Assembly (NCBI GenBank): GCA_003641405.1 | Contig: QNAF01000145.1 | Span: forward strand, 1 to 6,740 | Direction of reading: 5' to 3' | From: Candidatus Zixiibacteriota bacterium | GTDB taxonomy: Bacteria > Zixibacteria > MSB-5A5 > GN15 > FEB-12 | Length of the DNA stretch: 6,740 nucleotides | Shown here: positions 1-6,637 of the stretch, piece after piece | How the letters are laid out: each line of letters opens with the position of its first letter | Position numbering within the stretch: position 1 is the stretch's first letter | Notes under the pieces: model-generated | What the model saw: only the letters and a program-made list of their open reading frames with translations | What the model was told of the DNA's origin: nothing | Database searches by the model: none | Made by a program: the position numbers and the translations under genes

Positions 1-494
1 GCGATCACTGGGCGCGTAAACACTTTCTTAACTTCGGCCACAACGCGCTCGGTCATGGCAGGACTCTGCCCGAACAGCATGCCGCCTTCATCTACGTTTG
101 GGCAACTGATATTCAGTTCCACCATGTCCAGGCGGGGGCAGTCGTTCAGGCGGGCGCAGATTTCGACATATTCCGAGAGCCTGGCGCCGGCTACGTTGAC
201 GATGACTTTCGTGTCCTGACCTTCAAGCCAGGGGATTTTCTCATCGACAAACTTGTCCAGCCCGACATTGGCCAATCCGATTGCGTTAAGCATTCCGGAC
301 GCTGTCTCGGCCGTTCTCGGCGGCGGGTGACCAAGTCGGGGGGCTTTCGTGATTGTCTTTGTGACCAGTGCCCCGAGTGTAGAGAGGGGTATAATATCGG
401 CCAACTCCTCGCCGTACCCGCAACATCCCGAAGCTGTCATTACCGGGTTGGCCAGCTCAATGCCGGCAAGAGTAACTCGCAAATCCGGTGTCAT
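1..494 (-). CDS. pyrD: Dihydroorotate dehydrogenase, class 1B catalytic subunit (N-terminal part; gene runs off the window start)
   Basis: This gene encodes the FMN-containing catalytic subunit that oxidises dihydroorotate to orotate in de novo pyrimidine synthesis, in the cytoplasm. About 165 N-terminal residues are visible; class 1 enzymes are about 300-310, so roughly the second half lies outside the window. Visible family motifs are an early NPVMTASGCCGYG stretch (residues 16-28), VTKTIT with Lys46 (FMN/substrate lysine), the GMLNAIGL substrate-loop motif (67-74) and VELNISCPNV (125-134), whose Cys131 is the expected active-site base of class 1 enzymes. A cysteine base rather than serine, plus the adjacent pyrK, points to the NAD-dependent 1B type. 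The start is the ATG at 494-492, which shares ATGA with the pyrK stop and has a GAGGT ribosome site six bases upstream. The usual GLQNPG after the NAIG motif reads GLANVG here, a mild deviation. Identity is secure; only the 3' half is unseen. Confidence 0.95.
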   Translation of the reverse strand, partial: MTPDLRVTLAGIELANPVMTASGCCGYGEELADIIPLSTLGALVTKTITKAPRLGHPPPRTAETASGMLNAIGLANVGLDKFVDEKIPWLEGQDTKVIVNVAGARLSEYVEICARLNDCPRLDMVELNISCPNVDEGGMLFGQSPAMTERVVAEVKKVFTRPVI

Positions 495-1285
495 AGAACT
501 ACCTCGCCAATATCAAAGACCGGTCCTTCTCGACAAACTCGGGCGTGACCACCTTTGCGAAGCGGTACAACACAGCCAAGACAAACGCCGATTCCGCAGG
601 GCATCGGTGCTTCCAGCGAAATTTCCCCCAGAATGCCATGACGCATCCCAAGTTCATCAACAGCTTTGAGCATTCCCATCGGACCACACCCAACCAGACG
701 CATCTTTTCCTCGCCTTTGGCGTCGATAAAACGTTCAACTTCCTCTATAACTAAACCACGAGAACCTGCGCTGCCGTCTTCGGTGACGACATGGAGTTTC
801 AGGCCGAGTCTCCGAATCTTGCTTTTCTCAAGAATGTCCCCTGAGCTTCGCCCTCCGTAGAAGAACTGAATCGAGTCCGGGTTGTGTCCTCGACTGACCA
901 TTTCGGTTGCAAGATAGAACAGGGGTGGAAAACCAACTCCGCCCGCAACGAGAAGGCTGGTCTCACTCTTTTTTGGCAAAGAGAAAGGTTTGCCCAGAGG
1001 TCCCAGGACATTGACTCTGGAGCCTTTGGTGTAGCCGGCGAGGATGCCGGTGCCCCGGCCAACAGCTTTCATGATAATATCGATCGTCTTGCATTCGCTG
1101 TCCACGGCAGCGACAGACATTGCCCGCCGAAACAGGATATCCGTTCCGGGCAGTTGGATGTGGACGAACTGACCCGGACGACACCGTTTAGCACGACGCA
1201 GGGGACCCAATGTGAGACGATAGTAGTCTTGACCCAGGTGCAGGTGCTTCCTGATTTCAGTAGTTTCAGCGAGAATACGTGTCAT
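491..1285 (-). CDS. pyrK: Dihydroorotate dehydrogenase electron transfer subunit (FAD / 2Fe-2S)
   Basis: PyrK passes electrons from the FMN of PyrD through a 2Fe-2S cluster and FAD to NAD+, forming the PyrD2-PyrK2 complex. The 264-residue protein matches the family's usual length. An N-terminal ferredoxin-reductase-like FAD barrel (about 1-100) carries RRAMS (53-57), a variant of the flavin-binding RxxS motif. An NAD-binding domain (about 108-220) has GGVGFPP (115-121) and CGPMGM (200-205). The C-terminal cluster motif has Cys230, Cys235, Cys238 and Cys251 (C-x4-C-x2-C-x12-C), the spacing expected for PyrK. The ATG at 1285-1283 shares ATGA with the stop of the upstream lipoprotein gene, and its own TGA shares ATGA with pyrD, so both junctions look translationally coupled. 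Only a weak ribosome site precedes this start, which fits reliance on the upstream gene. The pyrK-pyrD pairing is standard; the lipoprotein in front is not. Confidence 0.96.
   Translation of the reverse strand: MTRILAETTEIRKHLHLGQDYYRLTLGPLRRAKRCRPGQFVHIQLPGTDILFRRAMSVAAVDSECKTIDIIMKAVGRGTGILAGYTKGSRVNVLGPLGKPFSLPKKSETSLLVAGGVGFPPLFYLATEMVSRGHNPDSIQFFYGGRSSGDILEKSKIRRLGLKLHVVTEDGSAGSRGLVIEEVERFIDAKGEEKMRLVGCGPMGMLKAVDELGMRHGILGEISLEAPMPCGIGVCLGCVVPLRKGGHARVCREGPVFDIGEVVL
501..505 (-). promoter_or_regulatory. Ribosome binding site of pyrD
   Basis: The minus strand reads GAGGT followed by six bases and the pyrD ATG. This is a good Shine-Dalgarno match, lies inside the last codons of pyrK, and supports the ATG at 494 as the start. 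Together with the ATGA overlap it fits reinitiation or coupled translation of PyrK and PyrD, which are needed in equal amounts. Confidence 0.7.
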
Positions 1286-3417
1286 CTCAGATGTTCCGGT
1301 TTGATGACCCTGAATGGATAGACAAACCAGTTACCACCACTTTTTGCCTCCAGTCCAGCATCGACAATACGATTGGAAATATCCATACCATCGAATGTCA
1401 TCGATGCTACCGTGATCTCTGCCCGTTCGTCAATCTCAGTAACCCCGGATGGTATCTGAAGAACGTAGTCGATAACTTGACCGGAGAAATCTACAAGTAT
1501 CTGGAAGTAAAGTTGCCACTCGTACTGTTGTGTGGCGGCTGCTTCCGCCGGGAACTCAAACGGATCCAGGATTTCTATCGGTTCTGTGCGAATATCAACC
1601 AGGGAATCTCCGTCGGGGCGGAAGTACAGAGCGATCAGCGGATCCTGATAGAAAGGTGATTCCGTATCGCCCACATCCGCAAAGAGCGTGTCGGCCAGGC
1701 TGTCATCTTCTGCCTCGGCTTCAGGTACGTCCCTCTGTATGCTGGGTCTGGTTGACTGAGCCCCTATGCGTCTAAGAGCGGTGTCGGCCCACATAGTGCC
1801 CGGAAACGAGTCGGCAAACTCCTGGTAGGCCAGAATGAGTGAGGAGTCCCCCGGCGCGTCATACATCTCTGTCAGCCACAGGAGCGCGAACTGGGCCGCA
1901 AGATGGTATTTTGAATCAGGGTAATTATCGACGACATGTTGATAGTTGATTCTGGCGGAGTCTATGTTTTCCTCACCAATCAAGTGGTCTTCTGCACGGT
2001 GGATAAATATTTCGGCGTAGCCCGTGTCGTTAGCGGTTCCGCTCAGTCCGAGCGGGCCAACAGCCTCGGCAACGTAATCGGAATTCGGGTACCGTGTGAT
2101 TACGAGCTTAAGTATTGAATCTGCCGCATGTTCGTCCTGTATATGTTCACGATACATCTCCGAAAGTGCGATCAGCGCTTTTGGTGCGTGATAGGCGGAA
2201 GGGAACGAGTCGACGACATACTGCATCTCCAGGATAGCTGTATCCGGTTTGTCCAAACGGAACCAATACAGTTCGGAGAGGAGATACTGGGTGAAAGCGG
2301 CTTCGTCGATAGCGTCCAGGGTAGCGTTGCTGTCCAGAGGATTTCTGGCGAAAGTCTCCAGCTTCCCTATGTCGGAGGAGCGTTGAAGAGCGTCTCTTCC
2401 GATTTCCGACGAACGATTGGCTGCGGCCGCTTCATCATAGTATTCTTTCGCTTGCTGAAGATTATCGTAGTCGAACTGATAGATCAGTCCCAGTCGATAG
2501 TTGGCAACCGCTCCAAGATTCCTCTGGATTGTTGTTGCGGCCACTTCCTCGTACATTGCTTCGGCCTGCAACAGGTCGTCGTCCAGCTCGTAACCTTGAG
2601 CAACCGTCAACTGGAGTCTTCCAAGTGAGTCGAAATACAACTCATCTTTGATCAGTTGATCAAGATACTCAAAACCGACATCGACGCGTTGTAGGCGGAA
2701 CGAACTCAGTGCCGCTCTGTACAGCGCATGATACTTGTCGTCTTTGTCCGGGTCAGTGCCAAGAACTTGCAGATACCCACTCAGTGCATCGCGGAACTTG
2801 AAATCAGCAAAACTGCCATCTGCTATCAGGATTTGAGCCTGACGCTTTTGTATGTCATCGCCGAGTGAATCACGCACAGCCTGGAGGAACTGGAGTGACT
2901 GTTCGTAGTTCTTTTCTTCGATATGATATTGGCCCAGAACCATTGCGGCCTCCGCTTTGAACTCCCTGTCGTATTCTTCCTGGAATACTTGTTCAAAGAA
3001 CACCATGGCATCATCAATATCCCCCAGGGCCAGCTTGGACTTGGCGAGATAAAGGTGTGCGCTTCTGGCGTATTCTGAGTCGCCGTAGTTGGCAAGGAGT
3101 TCTCGAAAACGCCGCTCGGCATTGCCATACTGTTCCGTGTGGTAGTATGACACGCCAAGCACATACAGGGCGTCGTCGTAATATTTGGAATTGGGGTAGT
3201 TCTCCACGACTTTGAGAGCCTTGACCATAGCCGCCCGGTAGTCGCCCTGGCCAGCAGTACCAGTTTTGCTATTCTTTCGCGCTTTTTCAGCCCGGTTGAA
3301 GGATTTCTTGGCGTTGAAGAAAGTGTTGAAGTAAACACTGCAGCCGGTACCCATGCCAATGCATGCGAGCAGCAGCAGGATCAAGCCGATTCGAAAATGA
3401 CGAGAGTAGTTTCTCAT
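1282..3417 (-). CDS. Large TPR-repeat lipoprotein (BamD/YfiO-like repeats) with a TonB-C-like C-terminus
   Basis: This is a 711-residue predicted envelope lipoprotein of unknown exact role. The N-terminus has basic residues, a hydrophobic stretch (about 10-21) and a cysteine at 26 in MGTGC, a loose lipobox with Gly rather than Leu at -3. Then come many helical TPR-type units. The linking motif (N/D-x-[YF]-P-x-S followed by an alanine-rich helix) recurs near 72-84, 109-120, 403-415, 441-452, 497-508 and 536-548, as in BamD and the YbgF/CpoB repeats. An acidic linker (about 565-592) leads to a final domain (about 610-706) with a beta-strand containing VDFSGQV, a middle helix-like part and a final FVYPFRV strand, resembling the TonB C-terminal fold. 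The start at 3417 is the first possible one, since an in-frame TAA lies two codons upstream; no good ribosome site is visible. It follows the sirtuin gene by 82 bp and overlaps pyrK by ATGA. By inference it is a periplasm-facing scaffold or outer-membrane assembly protein. TPR and lipoprotein calls are firm, the TonB-like call moderate. Confidence 0.85.
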   Translation of the reverse strand: MRNYSRHFRIGLILLLLACIGMGTGCSVYFNTFFNAKKSFNRAEKARKNSKTGTAGQGDYRAAMVKALKVVENYPNSKYYDDALYVLGVSYYHTEQYGNAERRFRELLANYGDSEYARSAHLYLAKSKLALGDIDDAMVFFEQVFQEEYDREFKAEAAMVLGQYHIEEKNYEQSLQFLQAVRDSLGDDIQKRQAQILIADGSFADFKFRDALSGYLQVLGTDPDKDDKYHALYRAALSSFRLQRVDVGFEYLDQLIKDELYFDSLGRLQLTVAQGYELDDDLLQAEAMYEEVAATTIQRNLGAVANYRLGLIYQFDYDNLQQAKEYYDEAAAANRSSEIGRDALQRSSDIGKLETFARNPLDSNATLDAIDEAAFTQYLLSELYWFRLDKPDTAILEMQYVVDSFPSAYHAPKALIALSEMYREHIQDEHAADSILKLVITRYPNSDYVAEAVGPLGLSGTANDTGYAEIFIHRAEDHLIGEENIDSARINYQHVVDNYPDSKYHLAAQFALLWLTEMYDAPGDSSLILAYQEFADSFPGTMWADTALRRIGAQSTRPSIQRDVPEAEAEDDSLADTLFADVGDTESPFYQDPLIALYFRPDGDSLVDIRTEPIEILDPFEFPAEAAATQQYEWQLYFQILVDFSGQVIDYVLQIPSGVTEIDERAEITVASMTFDGMDISNRIVDAGLEAKSGGNWFVYPFRVIKPEHLR

Positions 3418-3499
3418 ACTTTATGCGACAGGTCGTGTTCTTCGCTCTTGTACACCAACTGTCGTGCCTTGTTCACTCCAAATTGACAAGTCGGCCTCA

Positions 3500-4240
3500 T
3501 CATCCGGTGGTTTTCTCCTTTAACAGTGTCATCAATTCCGGCAACAACTCGCCGGATTTGGCTGGGAAATGGAAATCCGCGAGGTCGCTCAAGGGTGTTC
3601 TTTCGGGATTGATTTCCACAAGTGTAGCCCCGTGTTGCTTGGCAATCAACGGCAGGCTTGCCGCCGGCTGGACCAGAGCCGAGGTGCCAACACTAATAAA
3701 GACGTCGGCTTTCTCTGCTTTCTCAAAAGCCTCGTCGATCACTGCCGCCGGAAGCATCTCTCCGAACCAAACCACGTCTGGACGAATCTGCCCGCCGCAT
3801 TTCCCGCACTTGGGGATATCATCCGGTTTTATTTCCAGCTCCGGGTCGTGCATAGTGTTGCAGTTAACACACTTGTTGCGGTAGATATTGCCATGTAATT
3901 CGAGTACCCGTGATGAACCGGCCACCTGGTGGAGGTTGTCAACATTCTGTGTAATCAGGGTGAAACTGTCGAAAAGCTCCTCAATTTCTCGCAGGGCGAA
4001 ATGTCCGGGGTTGGGTTTTACCTTTGACACGAGCTCGCGGCGCCAGTTGTACCATTCCCAGACCACTTCGGGGCTGGACAGGAAAGCATCCATACTGGCC
4101 AGTTGCTCCGGTCTGAACTTCTTCCAGAGACCTTCATCACCGCGGAATGTCGGTACGCCGGATTCCGCAGAGATTCCCGCTCCTGTGAGCACTGCTCCGG
4201 TTTTGCAGCGCAAGATGATGTCAGCAAGCTTTTCCAGCAT
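3500..4240 (-). CDS. cobB: NAD-dependent protein deacylase, sirtuin (SIR2/CobB family, class III-like)
   Basis: This sirtuin removes acyl groups from lysine side chains using NAD+, giving nicotinamide and O-acyl-ADP-ribose, in the cytoplasm. All family hallmarks are visible in its 246 residues (the usual bacterial length): the NAD-binding GAGIS (20-24) with SGVPTFRG (27-34), TQNVDNLH (97-104), catalytic His116 in LELHGNI, a zinc site of Cys124, Cys127, Cys145 and Cys148, IRPDVVWFGE (152-161), GTS (185-187) and NPE (211-213). Tyr64 and Arg67 in WEWYNWRREL match the Y-x-x-R pair that binds acidic acyl groups in SIRT5 and E. coli CobB, so desuccinylase/demalonylase activity is likely besides deacetylation. 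The ATG at 4240 is the only usual start before an in-frame TAG 24 bases upstream. No good ribosome site is seen. The reading frame ends in two consecutive TGA codons. It probably leads the unit that continues with the lipoprotein and pyrKD genes. Confidence 0.95.
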   Translation of the reverse strand: MLEKLADIILRCKTGAVLTGAGISAESGVPTFRGDEGLWKKFRPEQLASMDAFLSSPEVVWEWYNWRRELVSKVKPNPGHFALREIEELFDSFTLITQNVDNLHQVAGSSRVLELHGNIYRNKCVNCNTMHDPELEIKPDDIPKCGKCGGQIRPDVVWFGEMLPAAVIDEAFEKAEKADVFISVGTSALVQPAASLPLIAKQHGATLVEINPERTPLSDLADFHFPAKSGELLPELMTLLKEKTTG

Positions 4241-4319
4241 CGGCCCAAGATACGGTTGGAACTATCAAAAGCCAATTGGAATCTGTGTTGACCGTCTGTT
4301 GAAGGACCCTTCCAGCAGT

Positions 4320-4364
4320 TGTGTTAGATCCTGATCCGTCTACGGCGGATTGTGATCTGACACA
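4320..4364. repeat. Nested hairpin 1 (architecture matches the hairpin at 4385-4427)
   Basis: Outer arms of 10-11 bp (4320-4330 with 4354-4364, one G-T wobble) enclose a 3x3 internal loop and an inner 7-bp stem (4334-4340 with 4344-4350, one wobble) closed by the loop TAC. On the plus-strand RNA both imperfect positions are U-G wobbles; on the minus-strand RNA they are A-C mismatches. No T-run follows on either strand, so it is a poor terminator. It lies upstream of the sirtuin gene and 20 bases from a second hairpin with the same 10/3/7/3 layout. Confidence 0.65.
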
Positions 4365-4384
4365 TCAATCACTGTAAGACAAGA

Positions 4385-4427
4385 GCGGCAGGTCACATCC
4401 CGCCTTAGGCGGGACAGGACCTGCCGC
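4385..4427 (-). terminator. Nested hairpin 2, probable transcription terminator of the GH57 unit
   Basis: Perfect 10-bp outer arms (4385-4394 with 4418-4427) enclose a 3x3 internal loop (ACA / CAG) and a perfect 7-bp inner stem (4398-4404 with 4408-4414, TCCCGCC / GGCGGGA) with the loop TTA. It sits 31 bases beyond the GH57 stop codon. On the minus strand it is followed by a T-rich but interrupted stretch (TCTTGTCTTA), so it could end transcription, though the T-tract is imperfect. It may equally be a copy of a dispersed palindromic element used as a terminator. Confidence 0.55.
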
Positions 4428-4458
4428 AACAACATAAGAGGACTTTATCAATAGGTCC

Positions 4459-6636
4459 TTACATCTGCGTACCCGTTGCTACCCGTACAGAATTGTCTGC
4501 AAGAGCCGTGCTCAGGTCTCCGGCAAGAAGCGTGAAAGCAATCTTGAGAGGTTTGTTGGTCAGGTGCGGTCGATAGCAATGCACAATAGAAGTTCCTTGG
4601 TACACCCTCTCAAACCCGCCTTCGGAGAGTGAGACAGTGAAAATGGGCGAATGCCATATGTTTGCTGATTGGTCGCTGCTGAGAACCACTGCCACACTAC
4701 GATACTGGTCAACCAGCGCTATGGTGTTTGCTGAAGGATGATTTCCGAGAGAATCGAGAAAGGCAGCCGCAGGACGCTGGTTGTCGATGAGCACATAGCG
4801 ATCTTCCGCATGGCCCGCTTGGAAATTGAAGTTGTTCTCGACGGCGAAATTAACATCCACGCCTCCCGGGTGCGACGATGACAGTAAATAGCAGATGGTG
4901 ATTCTCTCGCGACCGGGTTCAAACGAAAACTCCTTGCTCAGATGTACGGGTGCGATTCCGCCCGGTGCTCTTACATGTCCATCCCGCGTATGTGTAATAC
5001 GGTGGTTATCAGGGTCAGTTTCAGTGTGGTATGGGCGATTCACAAAATCGCCGATTTCGCCAAAACGACTGCCACTGAACGCTTCCGGGGTTGTGCCATC
5101 CTCGAAGAAATGGTCGATAAAGCAGCGTTTCAAATAGCGGTCTTCTGCCAGTAATTCAGTCAACCCGTCCTCTTTGGCAAGGACAAGGTCATGAATCGAA
5201 GCATGATTGTCTTCTTTGCCGGGCGCGACAGCCTGGTCCAGTTTGGCATGGTAGCCTTCCTTGCGCCGGCACAGTGTATCGGTGATATCATGGTTGTGAC
5301 GGTTGAGAGCAAGGTCTATCATCATCCCGCCAAGGTTGGGCTTGAAAACGGCTGTGTATTCGTCGCTGTCGCAGATGATCTCATCATGGCCGTCGTTATC
5401 GTAGTCCTGCCGGAGGATCGAAAAACCGGTTTGGTCGGAAGCCTTCCGCAGTCGCGTGTGAGCGTCAATCATACAGCTATAGACAGCCTGTCGAATGTGT
5501 GGCAGGTATAACCCGCCGAAAACGCCGTGCCAGTAGGGACAGTTGCATTGCGAGGCATATAGTCTGTCACGGACATCTCGGATATCCTCATCCTTGTTGG
5601 AGTGGGCTTTTTCGAAGTCCGCCAGTGCTTTTGAGACCCACAGCATCTTCTTGTGCATCAGGTTGGACTCTTCGTACTTGGATAGAAATCCCCTCCAGTG
5701 TCCTCCACGCACAAATCGTCCGTAGATCTCTTTCATATCCGATTCGGCCAGCCGTTTGTTGAATGCCTCGTATTCGATATAAGCTGTTGTGGGGAGTGCC
5801 CAGTGCAGCATTTCCTCGTACGAAGCTGTCGGCAAATAGGCGCGACCCACAGGTTCGGCGGCGGCGGCCGTAGACAGTGGCACAATCTCTAACCAGTCTG
5901 AATTATCCCGGACAGCCTCGAAAAACTCCCGCAGCCAGCCGTCCTCGTAGCAGTGCTGGTGGGTATTGGGCCAGACTCCGAACTTCTCACCATCGTCTGC
6001 ATAAACAGCCATGCCATTGGGGTTTCGCTCTGCCTGTGAACGAAGTTCCCCTATCAGTTTCTCTACGGTCCCGAAAGGTATCAGGTAGCGTAATTTCTTC
6101 TGGATCGGCAGTAGTGTAACGGTATGACCTTCGTCTTCAGTAACATACGGTCCGGTTAGCTGGTTGTGTTCCAGCCCGGCGTAGATGAAGTGGGTGTCGT
6201 CGATCGGCAAGAACTTGATACCGGATCGAGCGAGTAGTTTCGGAAGGTGCGGTTCCCAGATACGCTCGGTCAGCCACAGGCCGGGGCATTGCACTCCGAA
6301 ATGCTCTTTTAAGAACTCGCTGAGCATTTCGATCTGGCCCCGAGCATCCCGGGAAGGTATGGCTGTGAGTATCGGCTCATAGAAACCGCCCGTCATGAGC
6401 TCGATCTGGCCCCGGTCTATCATCTTTCCAACCAGTTCAAAATACTCCGGGTGATACTCTTTTTGCCAGTTCCAGAGAATGCCGGACTGGTGCAAAGATA
6501 TGGAGACACTTTCAAATTCTGACAGCAGCTTCAGGAACGCCAGGTACGCCTTTTGGTGGGCTTCTTCGAATACAGCAGTAAAGTTCCCCACCGGCTGATG
6601 ATTGTGAATGCCGAAAGCCAGTTTGAATTTGCCCAT
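4459..6636 (-). CDS. Glycoside hydrolase family 57, alpha-amylase / 4-alpha-glucanotransferase
   Basis: This 725-residue enzyme acts on alpha-1,4-glucans (glycogen, starch, maltodextrins) by a retaining mechanism, either transferring or hydrolysing glucan chains. GH57 motifs run in order: HNHQP (11-15), GGFYEPIL (83-90), WLTERIWEP (121-129) with Glu124 as expected nucleophile, and YADDGEKFGVWP (212-223), one of whose Asp214/Asp215 is the acid/base. The central helical domain (about 300-395) contains SQCNCPYWHGVFGGLYLPH (362-380), typical of the Thermococcus litoralis 4-alpha-glucanotransferase type, and the beta-rich C-terminal domain (about 405-715) matches the same group (about 650-700 residues). 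A DYDNDGHDE loop (411-419) looks calcium-binding. No signal peptide is present, so it should be cytoplasmic, probably in glycogen turnover. The ATG at 6636 lies one base after the upstream gene's TGA, with GGAG ten bases before it. Transferase versus amylase activity cannot be settled from sequence. Confidence 0.92.
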   Translation of the reverse strand: MGKFKLAFGIHNHQPVGNFTAVFEEAHQKAYLAFLKLLSEFESVSISLHQSGILWNWQKEYHPEYFELVGKMIDRGQIELMTGGFYEPILTAIPSRDARGQIEMLSEFLKEHFGVQCPGLWLTERIWEPHLPKLLARSGIKFLPIDDTHFIYAGLEHNQLTGPYVTEDEGHTVTLLPIQKKLRYLIPFGTVEKLIGELRSQAERNPNGMAVYADDGEKFGVWPNTHQHCYEDGWLREFFEAVRDNSDWLEIVPLSTAAAAEPVGRAYLPTASYEEMLHWALPTTAYIEYEAFNKRLAESDMKEIYGRFVRGGHWRGFLSKYEESNLMHKKMLWVSKALADFEKAHSNKDEDIRDVRDRLYASQCNCPYWHGVFGGLYLPHIRQAVYSCMIDAHTRLRKASDQTGFSILRQDYDNDGHDEIICDSDEYTAVFKPNLGGMMIDLALNRHNHDITDTLCRRKEGYHAKLDQAVAPGKEDNHASIHDLVLAKEDGLTELLAEDRYLKRCFIDHFFEDGTTPEAFSGSRFGEIGDFVNRPYHTETDPDNHRITHTRDGHVRAPGGIAPVHLSKEFSFEPGRERITICYLLSSSHPGGVDVNFAVENNFNFQAGHAEDRYVLIDNQRPAAAFLDSLGNHPSANTIALVDQYRSVAVVLSSDQSANIWHSPIFTVSLSEGGFERVYQGTSIVHCYRPHLTNKPLKIAFTLLAGDLSTALADNSVRVATGTQM

Positions 6637-6637
6637 A

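Noticed and set aside
884..1321. Plus-strand open frame of 145 codons opposite pyrK
   Set aside because: It overlaps conserved PyrK motifs on the other strand and has no recognisable content; antisense coding is unsupported.
2128..2628. Plus-strand open frame of 166 codons
   Set aside because: It lies wholly inside the TPR lipoprotein gene on the opposite strand, and its translation has no family features.
3363..3884. Plus-strand open frame of 173 codons
   Set aside because: It runs antisense across the 5' end of the lipoprotein gene and most of the sirtuin gene, both with clear family motifs. It has no recognisable domain or ribosome site, so it is a shadow frame.
4301..4312. GAAGG / CCTTC inverted repeat upstream of the sirtuin gene
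   Set aside because: A 5-bp stem with a 2-base loop is sterically poor and expected by chance.
4241..4458. Hidden small gene or RNA gene in the largest intergenic gap
   Set aside because: No open frame with a start and ribosome site, and no tRNA-like cloverleaf. Apart from the two hairpins and a weak promoter candidate I see nothing in it.
4439..4459. Short inverted repeat AGGAC / GTCCT at the end of the GH57 gene
   Set aside because: The stem is only 5 bp with an 11-base loop and overlaps the stop codon; the much stronger hairpin at 4385-4427 is the better terminator candidate.
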